From Corylus avellana (lineage: Eukaryota > Streptophyta > Magnoliopsida > Fagales > Betulaceae): DNA of 64,000 nt. Positions 42,977-54,048 of the stretch are shown here, piece after piece; position 1 is the stretch's first letter; the number at the start of each line of letters is the position of its first letter. A program made the translations under genes and the position numbers. The stretch spans positions 2,914,001-2,978,000 of the forward strand of contig NC_081547.1 in assembly GCF_901000735.1 (NCBI RefSeq). The letters are read 5' to 3'. A model generated the notes under the pieces. It was not told the DNA's origin, searched no databases, and worked only from the letters and a program-made list of their open reading frames with translations.

Positions 42977-45454
42977 ATGGAAATGCTTCATCTCCTCAGG
43001 GCTCTCTTCCCTTTCTTTCTTCTCCATTTCCTTTCTCTTTTGCTTCCCTCATCAGCTAATTACACTCTACCAGCTGTGTATTTCATCAATTGCGGGTCAA
43101 AGTCCAACATTACTGTCGGCGGTCGGAACTTCGTTGGTGACTTGAATTCTGGCTCCTTCTCTGTCGGAACAAGCTCTGATGTCAGTGACACCAACTCAGC
43201 AACAGATATGTCTCTCTATCAAACTGCAAGAATTTTTGAAAACCCATCTTCATATGATTTTGATATCATCGATCATGGCATTTATTATGTTCGCCTCCAT
43301 TTCTTTCCGTTCATGTCCGGGAAGACTAATCTGGCTAAGGCCCTATTCGATGTTTCAACTTCTAATTTTTCGCTCTTGTCAAACTTTGGGGTTCAAGAAA
43401 ATAGTAAGTCACCTGTGATTCAGGAGTTCTTACTCACTATCAACGGAACCAAGTTCAGCATCCACTTTACTCCTCACAGAAAATCTTTTGCTTTCGTGAG
43501 CGCCATAGAAGTCTTTCTAATTCCAGATAAAGACTTCGTCCTGGATGATTTTCCTCTAGTTACTCCTGCTGGGAGCAATCAAACTAACGTTAGCGTAGGA
43601 TCTCAGGTTTTACGCACAATTCACAGGGTCAATGTTGGAGGTCCACAGAACAATGACTCACTGTGGAGAACTTGGATACCGGATGACGATTATCTACTTT
43701 CCCCAGGATCTGCAAAAATCTGTCCCCTGTATAACGGTACGCTTAAATATGATGTTCTTGGTGCTACTAATTACAGCGCTTCAGATCTTATTTACAGGAC
43801 TTGTAAAGAATTAAATTCAAATTCGTCCGACTCCGACATAACTTGGCGTTTTGATGTAAAGAAGAACGCCAGACACCTGGTGAGGCTGCACTTCTGCGAT
43901 ATTGTTAGCACAAGGGCTGATGTTGTGATCAGGTTCAATCTCCTTATTTATAGCAACTTCAGTCAGACGATCTATCCTGACGATCGTGATGGAATTGAGC
44001 AGTTGGCAGCTCCATTTTACTATGATTTTGTGGTTGATTCTGACGATTCGGGAGTTATGAATGTTAGTGTAGGTCCGAGGCAGGATTCTGCAAATAAAAC
44101 TGCCTATCTGAATGGGCTGGAGATTATGGAGTTTATGGGTGTTCCTATTCAGGTCAAGCCAAAGAAACATCTTGTTGTTATAGTTGCTACCGCTTGTGGT
44201 GCGGTCTTTGTCTTCGTTTTGGTAGTGCTGTTGTTGTTGGGGTTAAGATACAAGAAAGCAAAGCATGTTGATGGAGTAGGTTCATTGCCGGCGCTTCATG
44301 GAAAAGGAAGTTATTACAGTAAAGGGAAAGCGAATGCCTCCCCGGTTCGTAGTGTTAACCTAAATTTGAAGATGCCTCTTCTTCAAATAGTTGATGCAAC
44401 TCATAAATTTGACATCAAATTCTTAATAGGTGAGGGTGGGTTTGGCAAAGTTTACAAGGGAACTCTTCCGGATGGTACCAAAGTGGCTGTGAAACGAAGT
44501 GATCCTAAAAATGGGCAGGGCCTTCCTGAATTCGAAACAGAAATCTTGGTCTTATCCAAAATTCGCCATCGCCATCTTGTTTCCTTGATAGGGTATTGCG
44601 AAGAAGGGTCTGAGATGATACTGGTGTATGAATTTATAGAAAAGGGCACTCTGAGAGACCATCTCTATGTTTTGAAGGAGAACCCTGAGAGATCATCTAA
44701 AAGGTCTAAATTGTCTTGGAAGCAACGGCTTGAGATTTGTGTTGGTTCAGCAAAGGGCCTTCATTACCTTCACACCTCTTCAGCTGGGGGAATCATTCAC
44801 CGGGATGTTAAGTCGACAAATATCTTGCTGAATGAACAGTACGTGGCTAAAGTTGCTGACTTTGGCCTTTCAAGATCAGGCCATCAAGATCCAAACCATT
44901 TCAGTACTGTTGGCATAAAGGGTAGCTTTGGTTATGTGGATCCTGAATATTTTAGAACCTTTGAGTTTACAGAAAAATCTGATGTCTACTCCTTTGGTGT
45001 GGTACTTCTTGAGGTGCTTTGTGCAAGGCCAGCTATTGTTGACTCGCCCAAGAGGGAGGAGGTGAACCTTGCGGAATGGGGGATGTTTTGGCAAAAGAAA
45101 GGGCAACTTGAAAAGATTATCGATCCGTTGTTAGTGGGAGAAATTAACCATGATTCACTAAGAAAATTTGGTGAAATAGCTGAGAATTGTTTGAAGGATT
45201 GTGGAGCTGACAGGCCTTCCATGCTTGATGTGCAGTGGGACTTGGAATATGCACTGCAGCTTCAACAAACTGCATTGCACAAAGAAGCGCATGACGACTC
45301 TACAACAAATGCATTTTTGGAATTGCCTTTGCCTTCCGATCATAGCATCCCAGATTGGGAAGATGATCATGTGCCCATTATGTTAAGGGATGATGGTTCG
45401 GAGACGACAGATAGTGGGGTTTTCTCTCAGATGAGGATTGATGGTGCCAGATAA
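42977..45454 (+). CDS. Malectin-like receptor kinase, CrRLK1L class, type 1
   Basis: The 825-residue intronless product has a signal peptide, a full malectin-like domain start (LPAVYFINCGSKSN), two malectin-like halves to about residue 390, a membrane helix at about 399-422 and an RD kinase: GEGGFGKV from 485, VAVK with Lys506, HRD at 608-610, DFG at 628-630. It has an extra Ser-Asp in NSSDSDITW, shared only with the 3' part of the copy at 17877. Its kinase is nearly identical to that at 24151. Expected role: plasma-membrane perception of an apoplastic ligand, with kinase signalling inside. Confidence 0.93.
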   Translation: MEMLHLLRALFPFFLLHFLSLLLPSSANYTLPAVYFINCGSKSNITVGGRNFVGDLNSGSFSVGTSSDVSDTNSATDMSLYQTARIFENPSSYDFDIIDHGIYYVRLHFFPFMSGKTNLAKALFDVSTSNFSLLSNFGVQENSKSPVIQEFLLTINGTKFSIHFTPHRKSFAFVSAIEVFLIPDKDFVLDDFPLVTPAGSNQTNVSVGSQVLRTIHRVNVGGPQNNDSLWRTWIPDDDYLLSPGSAKICPLYNGTLKYDVLGATNYSASDLIYRTCKELNSNSSDSDITWRFDVKKNARHLVRLHFCDIVSTRADVVIRFNLLIYSNFSQTIYPDDRDGIEQLAAPFYYDFVVDSDDSGVMNVSVGPRQDSANKTAYLNGLEIMEFMGVPIQVKPKKHLVVIVATACGAVFVFVLVVLLLLGLRYKKAKHVDGVGSLPALHGKGSYYSKGKANASPVRSVNLNLKMPLLQIVDATHKFDIKFLIGEGGFGKVYKGTLPDGTKVAVKRSDPKNGQGLPEFETEILVLSKIRHRHLVSLIGYCEEGSEMILVYEFIEKGTLRDHLYVLKENPERSSKRSKLSWKQRLEICVGSAKGLHYLHTSSAGGIIHRDVKSTNILLNEQYVAKVADFGLSRSGHQDPNHFSTVGIKGSFGYVDPEYFRTFEFTEKSDVYSFGVVLLEVLCARPAIVDSPKREEVNLAEWGMFWQKKGQLEKIIDPLLVGEINHDSLRKFGEIAENCLKDCGADRPSMLDVQWDLEYALQLQQTALHKEAHDDSTTNAFLELPLPSDHSIPDWEDDHVPIMLRDDGSETTDSGVFSQMRIDGAR

Positions 45455-46587
45455 TCTCTAGCTACTGCTTTAGGGTAGTTTTATCTCTTTCTTTGTTCAT
45501 TATCACTGTGGAGAATCTTGTATTGTATTATGTATCTTTGTGCTCTTTGTTTGTTTACTCAATGCTGCAAGTGTAATAATAATAGGTTTATTGAACATCA
45601 AGCATTTGGCTATAATCTATTAGTGAAAAGTTTAAGAACACGCGATCTACTCTGTTATTCAGTTGCCCCCCTCCCAAATAAAAAGAGTGAAAATTCCGAA
45701 ATGAAATGAAATGATTGGACTGACCCAGGCCACGTCGACTGGTGACCTATAACCTCACTTTAGGTCCCTTGAATTTTCATTTTTGTTTTAAATGGGGTAC
45801 TTTTGGCATTTTAATAAAAAAAATGGTAAAATTAAAAATGGCTGAAATATTCAATACTGACAATGAAAATTTTTAGATTTCAAATATATGATTGCTAGAC
45901 CACTTATACTTCGAAGGGTGGGTGTAATTCAAATTTCCCCAAAAACTTTTCTTTGTTGGTTCCGTAAAATTCTCTTTCCAAGTAAAAAATGACTAGTCAA
46001 AAGCATATGCTAATCCAGTATAATGAACTAAAATGGTCCACCATTTATTTAAGAAAAATGTTGTAAATTACATTTTTATCATACTTTGTTGATATGGCAA
46101 TGCCAATTAATCATTAGATCAACAACATTAACAATATAGGATAAAAGTGAGATAATGGTGTTGTTTCTAACCTAGGAACCCAAAAATTGATTTTGGGGAA
46201 TTCAAACATGTTAGAAAATAGTTGACATTTATTAGAGTGGATTGAATGAAATTTCTTTGGAGGGAATTTGTGTCCATTATTTATTGAATAAATAGAGTGA
46301 GGGTTCCAGGTGTAGAGTTTAACTTGAATCCAATTTAAGTTGAAATTGAGACATATGTCTCTTTGGGCCATAAGATGATACGACTGAGCCCCTAAACCTA
46401 ATTTGCCCCCATAAGTTGCTCTTATATAGATGGTAAACTACTTTGTGAAGTGGAGTATTAGAATATCATATACTACTTATAAAAGTAGAAGCTTTCGTGC
46501 TTAGAATTGCAACAAGCACAAGTCTAAAATATTGACAAATGTCCTTTTAATATTCAAATCAAATAAGGAAAAAAAAAATTATATTAA

Positions 46588-47046
46588 GTGGAAAATACAT
46601 CTTACTCCATTGAACTATCCACCAATTTGCACTTTTAACCCTAATGTTTAAAAAGTGACATTTTACCCCACTAAACTTCCAAATTGTTGCAATTCGACCA
46701 TTCTGAGTTTTTTTTCTTCCCAGAATCCCCCCATTCTGCGTTTTTTTTTTTCTTAAAAAAAATTAAAAATTAAGGGGTGGCCGGTCTGGGGTGGCTTCAG
46801 GCCTAACTGAGGTAGCCAGCCACCCCTTAATTTTAATTTTAATTTTTTTTTAAAATTTTAAATTATTATTATTTTTTTAATTTTTAATTTTTTAACTTGG
46901 GATGTAGGCATTTTGGAGGGAAAAAAAAGTCAGAATGGTCGAATTGCAACAATTTGAAAGTTTGGGAGGTAAAATGTCACTTTTTAAATATTAGGGTTGA
47001 AAGTATGAATATGTATATAGTTCAGGGGGTAAAATGTATTTTTTCC
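46588..47046. mobile_element. Foldback MITE, copy 4, with exact 9-bp target duplication
   Basis: TTATATTAA flanks it on both sides (46579-46587 and 47047-47055). The GC-rich core is larger than in copies 1 and 2. Confidence 0.88.
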
Positions 47047-47452
47047 TTATATTAAAGAATTTAGAACAAATAACAAATTTAGCCCATCTAAGATTCTTCA
47101 AGATGGAAGACTTTTGCCCAAGAAGGTCTTGGATTTCATACCCTCATAATATTTTCATTATAATTACTTTTGCCCCAAAAATATTTTTGACAAAACAACT
47201 TTGGAAAAAAATTGTAGAAAATATTTTCATTCCGCTTTGGGTTTGGATATCATATACTAAATATAAAAGCATAAACATTCAAGAGAATCACTTAAGGATT
47301 GTGACGGACAAGCGGTAGTCTAAAATGTTGACAAGTGTCCATTTAATGTCCAAATAAAAAAAAAAAAAAAAAAAAAAAACTCACACATAGTGCAATTTAT
47401 AAATTAATTAATTAAATAATTAAATCAATAATTTGATATAAGTGAAGAGATT

Positions 47453-47768
47453 ATAGACACAAATTCTATAAACTTTACGTTTTCGCTTCTCCAACTTTGT
47501 CTTCTCTTACCTCTCCATTTCTCTTCTCTTCTCCTCTCATCGGCTTACACTGTTCTTGATAAGTACTTCATCAACTGTGGAGCGCCCGAGAACGTGACCA
47601 CTGCTGATGGCAGGCAGGTCTTTGTTGGCGACCGAGATTTCTCAGCTAGAAAAGGTAAAGCTGTCAAAAGCCGTAACTATCATGGTTTATTTGCTTATTT
47701 TACTGGAGATGCGCTTATGTCCGGTAGCATTTTCATATGCTTCCTTGAATTTGTTTCCTATTTTAGCC
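47453..47768 (+). pseudogene. 5' relic of a type-2 receptor-kinase gene, copy 4
   Basis: Codon one is ATA (47453-47455) as in copies 1 and 2. The leader, VLDKYFINCGAPENV and VGDRDFSARKGKAVKSRN are in frame, then homology ends. No kinase follows. Confidence 0.78.
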
Positions 47769-47890
47769 AAAAAAAAAAAAAAAAATCTCCATTTGAATTG
47801 CTCCAAAGCATTTATGTTCGGCTCTCTAAATTAAGATTTTCCTTTTATTATTTTATTTATTATTATTTTTTTAACATTCATATATTTAGT

Positions 47891-48000
47891 TCTCAATGTG
47901 CAACTCAATCAGTTAGATATTACATCTTATAAAGTAAAGGTCATTATTTCGAATCCCTTTCCCATTTTTCTCTTATTGTGCATATATGTTAAAAAAAAAT
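47891..48000 (+). mobile_element. tRNA-derived SINE, copy in unit 4
   Basis: Same arrangement and position as the copies at 2313 and 29681, with B-box-like ATTTCGAATCCC and an A-rich tail. Confidence 0.6.
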
Positions 48001-48972
48001 ATAATAATAATAAATCATATATTTGAAAATTTGTCTTTTTCTAACGTATATTTTTGAAAAATTATCATTTTTTAAAGGGAAATATTAGGTGTTCGATCTC
48101 CTCATTCTAAGTGGATATTACTTTCTAAAAAAAAAAACAAAAAAGCTCTTATTTCTTTCACCCAGTTTTTAGAAAGTAATATTTATCTAGGATTAGAAGA
48201 ACACTTTAACCTCTTTTTTTTTTGTTTAACAGTCATATTTTTAAAATTTCATTTTTCCTAACAATTATATATTTTTTTCAAAATTTGGGGGGGGGTGGGT
48301 GAATAGTGTGGTAATTTTGTGGTTTGGGGAGAGCGTGGAAAAGAAAGAAAAGAGAGAGGGGAGAAAAACAAGAATGACACAAAAAAAAAAAAAAGGGAAC
48401 AAAAGAAAAAGCTTGAATATTTTTTATGTTTTTTTTTTCTTAAAAAAAAAATTGGGGACTAACCAGCCAATGCTTCTTAACTAGTGGGGAACATGATTAT
48501 AAAAAAAAACAAGAAAAAAAAAAAAAAAAAAAAACTAGTGGAGAACATTGTTCATGTTCCTCAGATATTTTTTCATAATAGGAAGACGAATAGTTAAAAA
48601 AAAAATATACATTTTACTATTTTTCTCTTCAAAGTAAGAATTTTTCAACAGTAAAAAGGCGGAGGAGAATGCAATTAGCTTCGGCAGTTAAAAAAAAAAA
48701 AAAAAACTCTCCAAATGGTCCGGGTACAAGTTCCCTGCTGGGTAGATGCAGAAGCTATTAAACAAGTGGAGGAGGATGGAAGACTTTTCTTCCTTGGAAA
48801 TGGCTTTGATTTGACTCACACCTTTCAATCGTCTAAGTCAACACGAGAGTTTCTTCTACGTCTGCTCAAGGCAAATTATGACGTCCACTACTTCCTCCAT
48901 TTTTTCCTGATAAGGTTCACTTTCAGTCTCCCACAAGAAAAGAGAAAAGGCAGCAACTCCTACCAATTTTCC

Positions 48973-51432
48973 ATGGAAAAACTTCATCTCCTCATGGCTC
49001 TCTTCCCTTTCTTTCTTCTCCATTTCCTTTCTCTTTTGCTTCCCTCATCAGCTAATTACACTATCAATTGCGGGTCAAAGTCCAACATTACTGTCGATGG
49101 TCGGAACTTCGTTGGTGACTTGAATTCTGGCTCCTTCTCTGTCGGAACAAGCTCTGATGTCAGTGACACCAACTCAGCAACAGATATGTCTCTCTATCAA
49201 ACTGCAAGAATTTTTGAAAACCCATCTTCATATGATTTTGATATCATCGATCAAGGCATTTATTATGTTCGCCTCCATTTCTTTCCGTTCATGTCCGGCA
49301 AGACTAATCTGGCAAAGGCCCTATTCGATGTTTCAACTTCTAATTTTTCGCTCTTGTCAAACTTTGGCGTTCAAGAAAATAGTAATTCACCTGTGATTGA
49401 GGAGTTCTTACTCACTATCAACGGAAGTAAGTTCAGCATCCACTTTACTCCTCACAGAAAATCTTTTGCTTTCGTGAGCGCCATAGAAGTCTTTCTAATC
49501 CCAGATGAAGGCTTCTTCCTGGATGATATTGTTCTAGCTACTCCTGCTGGGAGCAATCGAACTTATGTTGGCGCACGATCTCAGGTTTTACAAAAAATTC
49601 ACAGGGTCAATGTTGGAGGTCCACAGAACAATGACTCACTGTGGAGGACTTGGATACCGGATGACGATTATCTACTTTCCCCAGGATCTGCAAAAATCTG
49701 TCCCCCTTATAACGGTACGCTTAAATATGATACTCTTGGTGCTACTAATTATAGCGCTTCAGATCTTGTTTACAAGACTTGCAAAGAACTAAATTCAAAT
49801 TCGTCCGACATAACTTGGCGTTTTGTTGTAAAGAAGAACACCAGACACCTGGTGAGGCTGCACTTCTGCGATATTGTTAGCACAAGTGCTGATGTTGTGA
49901 TCAGGTTCAATCTCTTTATTTATAGCAACTTCAATCAAACGATCTATCCTGACGATCGTGATGGAATTGCGCAGTTGGCAGCTCCATTTTACTATGATTT
50001 CGTGGTTGATTCTGATGATTCGGGAGTTATGAATGTTAGTGTAGGGCCTAGGCAGGATTCGGCAAATAAAACTGCCTATCTGAATGGGCTGGAGATTATG
50101 GAGTTTATGGGTGTTCCAATTCAGGACAAGCCAAAGAAACATGGTGGTGTTGTTGTTGTTATAGTTGCTACCGCCTGTAGCGCGGTCTTTGTCTTCGTTT
50201 TGGTAGTGCTGTTGTTGTTGGGTTTACGATACAAGAAAGCAAAGCATGTTGATGGAGTAGGTTCATTGCCGGTGCTTCATGGAAAAGGAAGTTATTACAG
50301 TAAAGGGAAAGCGAATGCCTCCCCTGTTCGTAGTGTTAACCTAAAATTGAAGATGCCTCTTCTTCAAATACTTGATGCAACCCATAACTTTGACACCAAA
50401 CTCTTAATAGGTGAGGGTGGGTTTGGCAAAGTTTACAAGGGAACTCTTCCGGATGGTACCAAAGTGGCTGTGAAACGAAGTGATCCTAAAAATGGGCAGG
50501 GCCTTCCTGAATTCGAAACAGAAATCTTGGTCTTATCCAAAATTCGCCATCGCCATCTTGTTTCCTTGATAGGGTATTGCGAAGAAGGGTCTGAGATGAT
50601 ACTGGTGTATGAATTTATAGAAAAGGGCACTCTGAGAGACCATCTCTATGTTTTGGAGAACCCTGAGAGATCATCTAAAAGGTCTAAATTGTCTTGGAAG
50701 CAACGGCTTGAGATTTGTGTTGGTTCAGCAAAGGGCCTTCATTACCTTCACACCTCTTCAGCTGGGGGAATCATTCACCGGGATGTTAAGTCGACAAATA
50801 TCTTGCTGAATGAACAATACGTGGCTAAAGTTGCTGACTTTGGCCTTTCAAGATCAGGCCATCAAGATCCAAACCATTTCAGTACTGTTGGCATAAAGGG
50901 TAGCTTTGGTTATGTGGATCCTGAATATTTTAGAACCTTTGACTTTACAGAAAAATCTGATGTCTACTCCTTTGGTGTAGTACTTCTTGAGGTGCTTTGT
51001 GCGAGGCCAGCTATTGTTGACTCGCCCAAGAGGGAGGAGGTGAACCTTGCCGAATGGGGGATGTTTTGGCAAAAGAAAGGGCAACTTGAAAAGATTATCG
51101 ATCCGTTGTTGGTGGGAGAAATTAACCACGATTCACTGAGAAAATTTGGTGAAATAGCTGAGAATTGTTTGAAGGATTGTGGAGCTGACAGGCCTTCCAT
51201 GCTTGATGTGCAGTGGGACTTGGAATATGCACTGCAGCTTCAACAAACTGCATTGCACAAAGAAGCGCATGACGACTCTACAACAAATGCATTTTTGGAA
51301 TTGCCTTTGCCTTCCGATCATAGCATCCCAGATTGGGAAGATGATCATTTGCCCATAATATTAAGGGATGATGGTTCGGAGAACACAGATAGTGTAGTGT
51401 TCTCTCAGATGCGGATTGATGATGCCAGATAA
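48973..51432 (+). CDS. Malectin-like receptor kinase, CrRLK1L class, type 1 (most diverged copy)
   Basis: The chosen start is the ATG in CCATGGAAAAACTTC, aligned with paralogues; the frame is open upstream to 48715, but that stretch is conserved promoter sequence. The 819-residue product has a signal peptide, the shortened ANYTINCGSKSN start, two malectin-like halves, a membrane helix near 393-418 and an RD kinase: GEGGFGKV from 480, Lys501, HRD at 602-604, DFG at 622-624. It differs from the others in the interdomain stretch (GFFLDDIVLATPAGSNRT), lacks one Lys in VLENPE and has a variant tail (SENTDSVVFSQMRIDDAR). Its 3' region is also diverged, so it was less homogenised. Confidence 0.92.
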   Translation: MEKLHLLMALFPFFLLHFLSLLLPSSANYTINCGSKSNITVDGRNFVGDLNSGSFSVGTSSDVSDTNSATDMSLYQTARIFENPSSYDFDIIDQGIYYVRLHFFPFMSGKTNLAKALFDVSTSNFSLLSNFGVQENSNSPVIEEFLLTINGSKFSIHFTPHRKSFAFVSAIEVFLIPDEGFFLDDIVLATPAGSNRTYVGARSQVLQKIHRVNVGGPQNNDSLWRTWIPDDDYLLSPGSAKICPPYNGTLKYDTLGATNYSASDLVYKTCKELNSNSSDITWRFVVKKNTRHLVRLHFCDIVSTSADVVIRFNLFIYSNFNQTIYPDDRDGIAQLAAPFYYDFVVDSDDSGVMNVSVGPRQDSANKTAYLNGLEIMEFMGVPIQDKPKKHGGVVVVIVATACSAVFVFVLVVLLLLGLRYKKAKHVDGVGSLPVLHGKGSYYSKGKANASPVRSVNLKLKMPLLQILDATHNFDTKLLIGEGGFGKVYKGTLPDGTKVAVKRSDPKNGQGLPEFETEILVLSKIRHRHLVSLIGYCEEGSEMILVYEFIEKGTLRDHLYVLENPERSSKRSKLSWKQRLEICVGSAKGLHYLHTSSAGGIIHRDVKSTNILLNEQYVAKVADFGLSRSGHQDPNHFSTVGIKGSFGYVDPEYFRTFDFTEKSDVYSFGVVLLEVLCARPAIVDSPKREEVNLAEWGMFWQKKGQLEKIIDPLLVGEINHDSLRKFGEIAENCLKDCGADRPSMLDVQWDLEYALQLQQTALHKEAHDDSTTNAFLELPLPSDHSIPDWEDDHLPIILRDDGSENTDSVVFSQMRIDDAR

Positions 51433-52150
51433 TCTCTAGCTACTGCTTTAGGGCAGGGTACCCTCATGTGACCATGTCATTTTCGTATATTTTCTTCCTA
51501 ATTACGTATAAGAGTAGTTTTTTCTCTTGCTTTGTTCATTTCCAGTGTGGAGAGTCTCGTATTGTTAAATGTATCTTTGTGCTCTTTCTTTGTTTACTCG
51601 ATGCTGCATATGTAATATATTTATTGGTTTCATGATCCATTATCATTCAATCTGTAAATTGGAAGAGCGGCTTCATTACTGCAGGATTGTTAATTGGCCA
51701 AATGGATTACTTTATAGGCCAACACCTTCCACACAAATCCATTTTAAATACAAATTATATTTTTATTACACAATTATCCAATAATGCTCAGGCGGTAGTT
51801 CTAACAAACTTTGGATTAATTATTGTTAAAAAATAAAATCCTAAAGATTCAATTCAGACTGACATATCAATAGTATGAAATACAAATATAATTTATAACA
51901 TTATGTATTGAATAAATAGAGTGAGAGTTCCTCAGTTCCACATGTAGGGTTCAACTTGAGCCTAATTTCAAACGCCTTTTTGGAGCAAAAGATGATAGAT
52001 TGATAGGCCCATGGCCTAATTTGCCAATATATATCCACCATTACTTGCTCTTAAACGGTAGAGTATTATTTTAGAAAAAAAAAAGAAAAAAAAAGAAAAA
52101 AAAAAACGGTGGATATATATTAACAATTCTTTTCCAAAAGAAATACGTAT
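51433..52150. other. Short degenerate spacer
   Basis: It begins with a diverged type-1 3' UTR and contains a short remnant of the repeat spacer near 51908-51960 (TATTGAATAAATAGAGTGAG, as near 550). No gene is present before the type-2 pseudogene. Confidence 0.6.
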
Positions 52151-54048
52151 ATTCCAGTATTTCAAATGCAACTTGGGCTTTTTCCGTCAATAAGAGTGCT
52201 ACACACTTTGTTCGGGTCCATTTTTGCGACATAGTAAGTATAACACCTAACGACTTGTGGTTCGATCTTATTATTCATTATCCTTATATTATTCCGTTGA
52301 TCGTTCCTTATGAAATAAAACAATTCCTGGCTGCTCTGTTCTACTTCGATTTTGTGGTTGATCCAGATAATAAAGGATTTGTGGATATTAGCATACACAT
52401 TAAAGAGGACTCAAACATTCGTAATGCCTTTTTGAATGGGGTGGAGATTATGGAGTTCATGGAGAAATCAAGTGTTAATTTACCATTTATTCCAGAAGCT
52501 TAAAGCTAATATGCAGAGGTAAATTTAATCATTTAATCATTACTTTAACACTCATGCTCACGTGTGGGCTCAAACTTCCTTTTAATAGGTGATGCCCAAC
52601 ATGTGAAATATTTAATTTAAATGGGGCGTGATTTGACGGAGTCAAGGTTCGATCCCAGGACCCTTGACTCTGATACCATGACAAACATGCAATCAACAAG
52701 ATGTATGTTAGAAATAGATCTTGGGCCTAACTCAACCCAAAAGCTAGCTCAAATTCCATTCTTAAGGAAAGTGAATCAAAGAAGAAGTTCTCCCCCGTTA
52801 TAATTGGTCTTGTAAGTAGTGGGGCATTTGTCATTTTGGTAGTGGTGGTGGCCACGGGATTGAAATGCAGGAAACAAGAGCCTGATCAAAGTTTTGTAGA
52901 GCTTCTTTATGCAGGGTTCAATTCTAAAAACAGGTTGACTGAAAGAAGTTTTAACTCGCCCCTTCCCCCTAATCTAAACCTCAGTTTAAGGATACCTTTA
53001 TCTGAAATTCAGAATGCAACTGAGAACTTCAATGCAAAACATTTGATTGGTGAGGGTGGATTTGGGAAAGTCTACAAAGGAACTCTTCGGAATGGTATGA
53101 CAGTGGCTGTGAAACGAGGTGAAGCAGGGCATGGGCAGGGTCTTCGTGAATTCCAAAATGAAATCATTGTGTTATCTCAAATCCGCTACCGCCATCTAGT
53201 ATCTTTGATTGGGTATTGCGATCAAGATTCTGAGACTATACTGGTTTATGAATTCATGGAAATGGGGACTCTGAGAGATCATCTCTATCATACAGATGGT
53301 AGTTCTGAGAAATCATCTTCACTATCTGAATTATCTTGGAACCAAAGACTTGAAATCTGCATTGGTGCGGCTGCGGCAAGCGGCCTAGATTACCTACATG
53401 CTCAGGCAGGAAGAATCATACACCGTGATGTGAAGTCAACAAACATTTTGCTTGATAAAGACTATGTGGCTAAAGTTGCTGACTTTGGCCTTTCAAAGTC
53501 AGGGCCTCCTGATCCAATCAATTGCACCATGAGTGTAAAGGGTAGCTTTGGTTATCTTGATCCAGAATACTTGGCAACCCAACAGTATACCGAGAAATCT
53601 GATGTGTACTCCTTTGGAGTTGTACTTTGAAGTTCTTTGTGCTAGACCGCTTATTGACAACTCGCTTCCGAGGGAGGAGGAGCAATTCCTAGCTGATTGG
53701 GCGACGCAGCTGCATAGGGAAGGCGAACTTGAGAAAATTATTGATCCCGTGCTACTTGGGAAAAGTAAGCCAACTTCATTGCGAAAGTTTAGTGAAACTG
53801 CAGTCAAGTATTTGAAGCAAAATGGTACTGAGAGGCCTAGTATGCGTCAAGTGTTATATGACTTGCACTCTGCACAGCAGCTTCAGGAACATCTAATGGA
53901 CAAAGAGCAACATGAAGCCAGCACAACAAATATTAATTCATTAATTAGGTTGCAGTTTCCTGCTGTTTTGAATGTTCCTGTTCTGGAAGATGATGAAGCA
54001 CCCATTGAAGGGGATGAAAAGTGGCTACTCAAGACTAACTCCAATTGA
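52151..54048 (+). pseudogene. Type-2 malectin receptor kinase, 5' half missing, frameshifted
   Basis: Homology to the gene at 60017 starts inside the second malectin-like half (SNATW region). It runs to a TAA near 52503, is interrupted by about 260 bases of retroelement-like sequence, and resumes at the membrane helix (about 52800). The kinase frame (52836-53630) has GEGGFGKV, VAVKRG, IIHRDVKSTN and ADFGLS, but ends at a TGA because two T's are missing in the run near 53627; the remainder stays open in another frame to 54048. The catalytic loop neighbourhood has AAAASGLDYLH instead of AAKGLDYLH. It is not functional. Confidence 0.9.
52503..52700 (-). mobile_element. Degenerate small LTR-type insertion in the pseudogene
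   Basis: It shares GGTTCGATCCCA, the complement of TGGTATCAGAGTC (a tRNA-iMet primer-binding site) and CATGTGAAATATTTAATTTA with the better element at 55762-56042. It separates ectodomain and membrane-helix parts of the pseudogene. Confidence 0.55.

Larger units (their letters stand above)
45730..48972 (+). repeat. Tandem repeat spacer, copy 4
   Basis: It starts at CCACGTCGACTGG after the gene at 42977 and carries the foldback MITE (46588-47046), a type-2 5' relic (47453) and a SINE (47891), then the type-1 promoter. It lacks the retro-insertions of copy 3. Confidence 0.88.

Noticed and set aside
48715..48972. In-frame extension of the receptor kinase upstream of 48973
   Set aside because: It is the conserved promoter and 5' UTR block found before all type-1 genes, and it would bury the signal peptide inside the protein.
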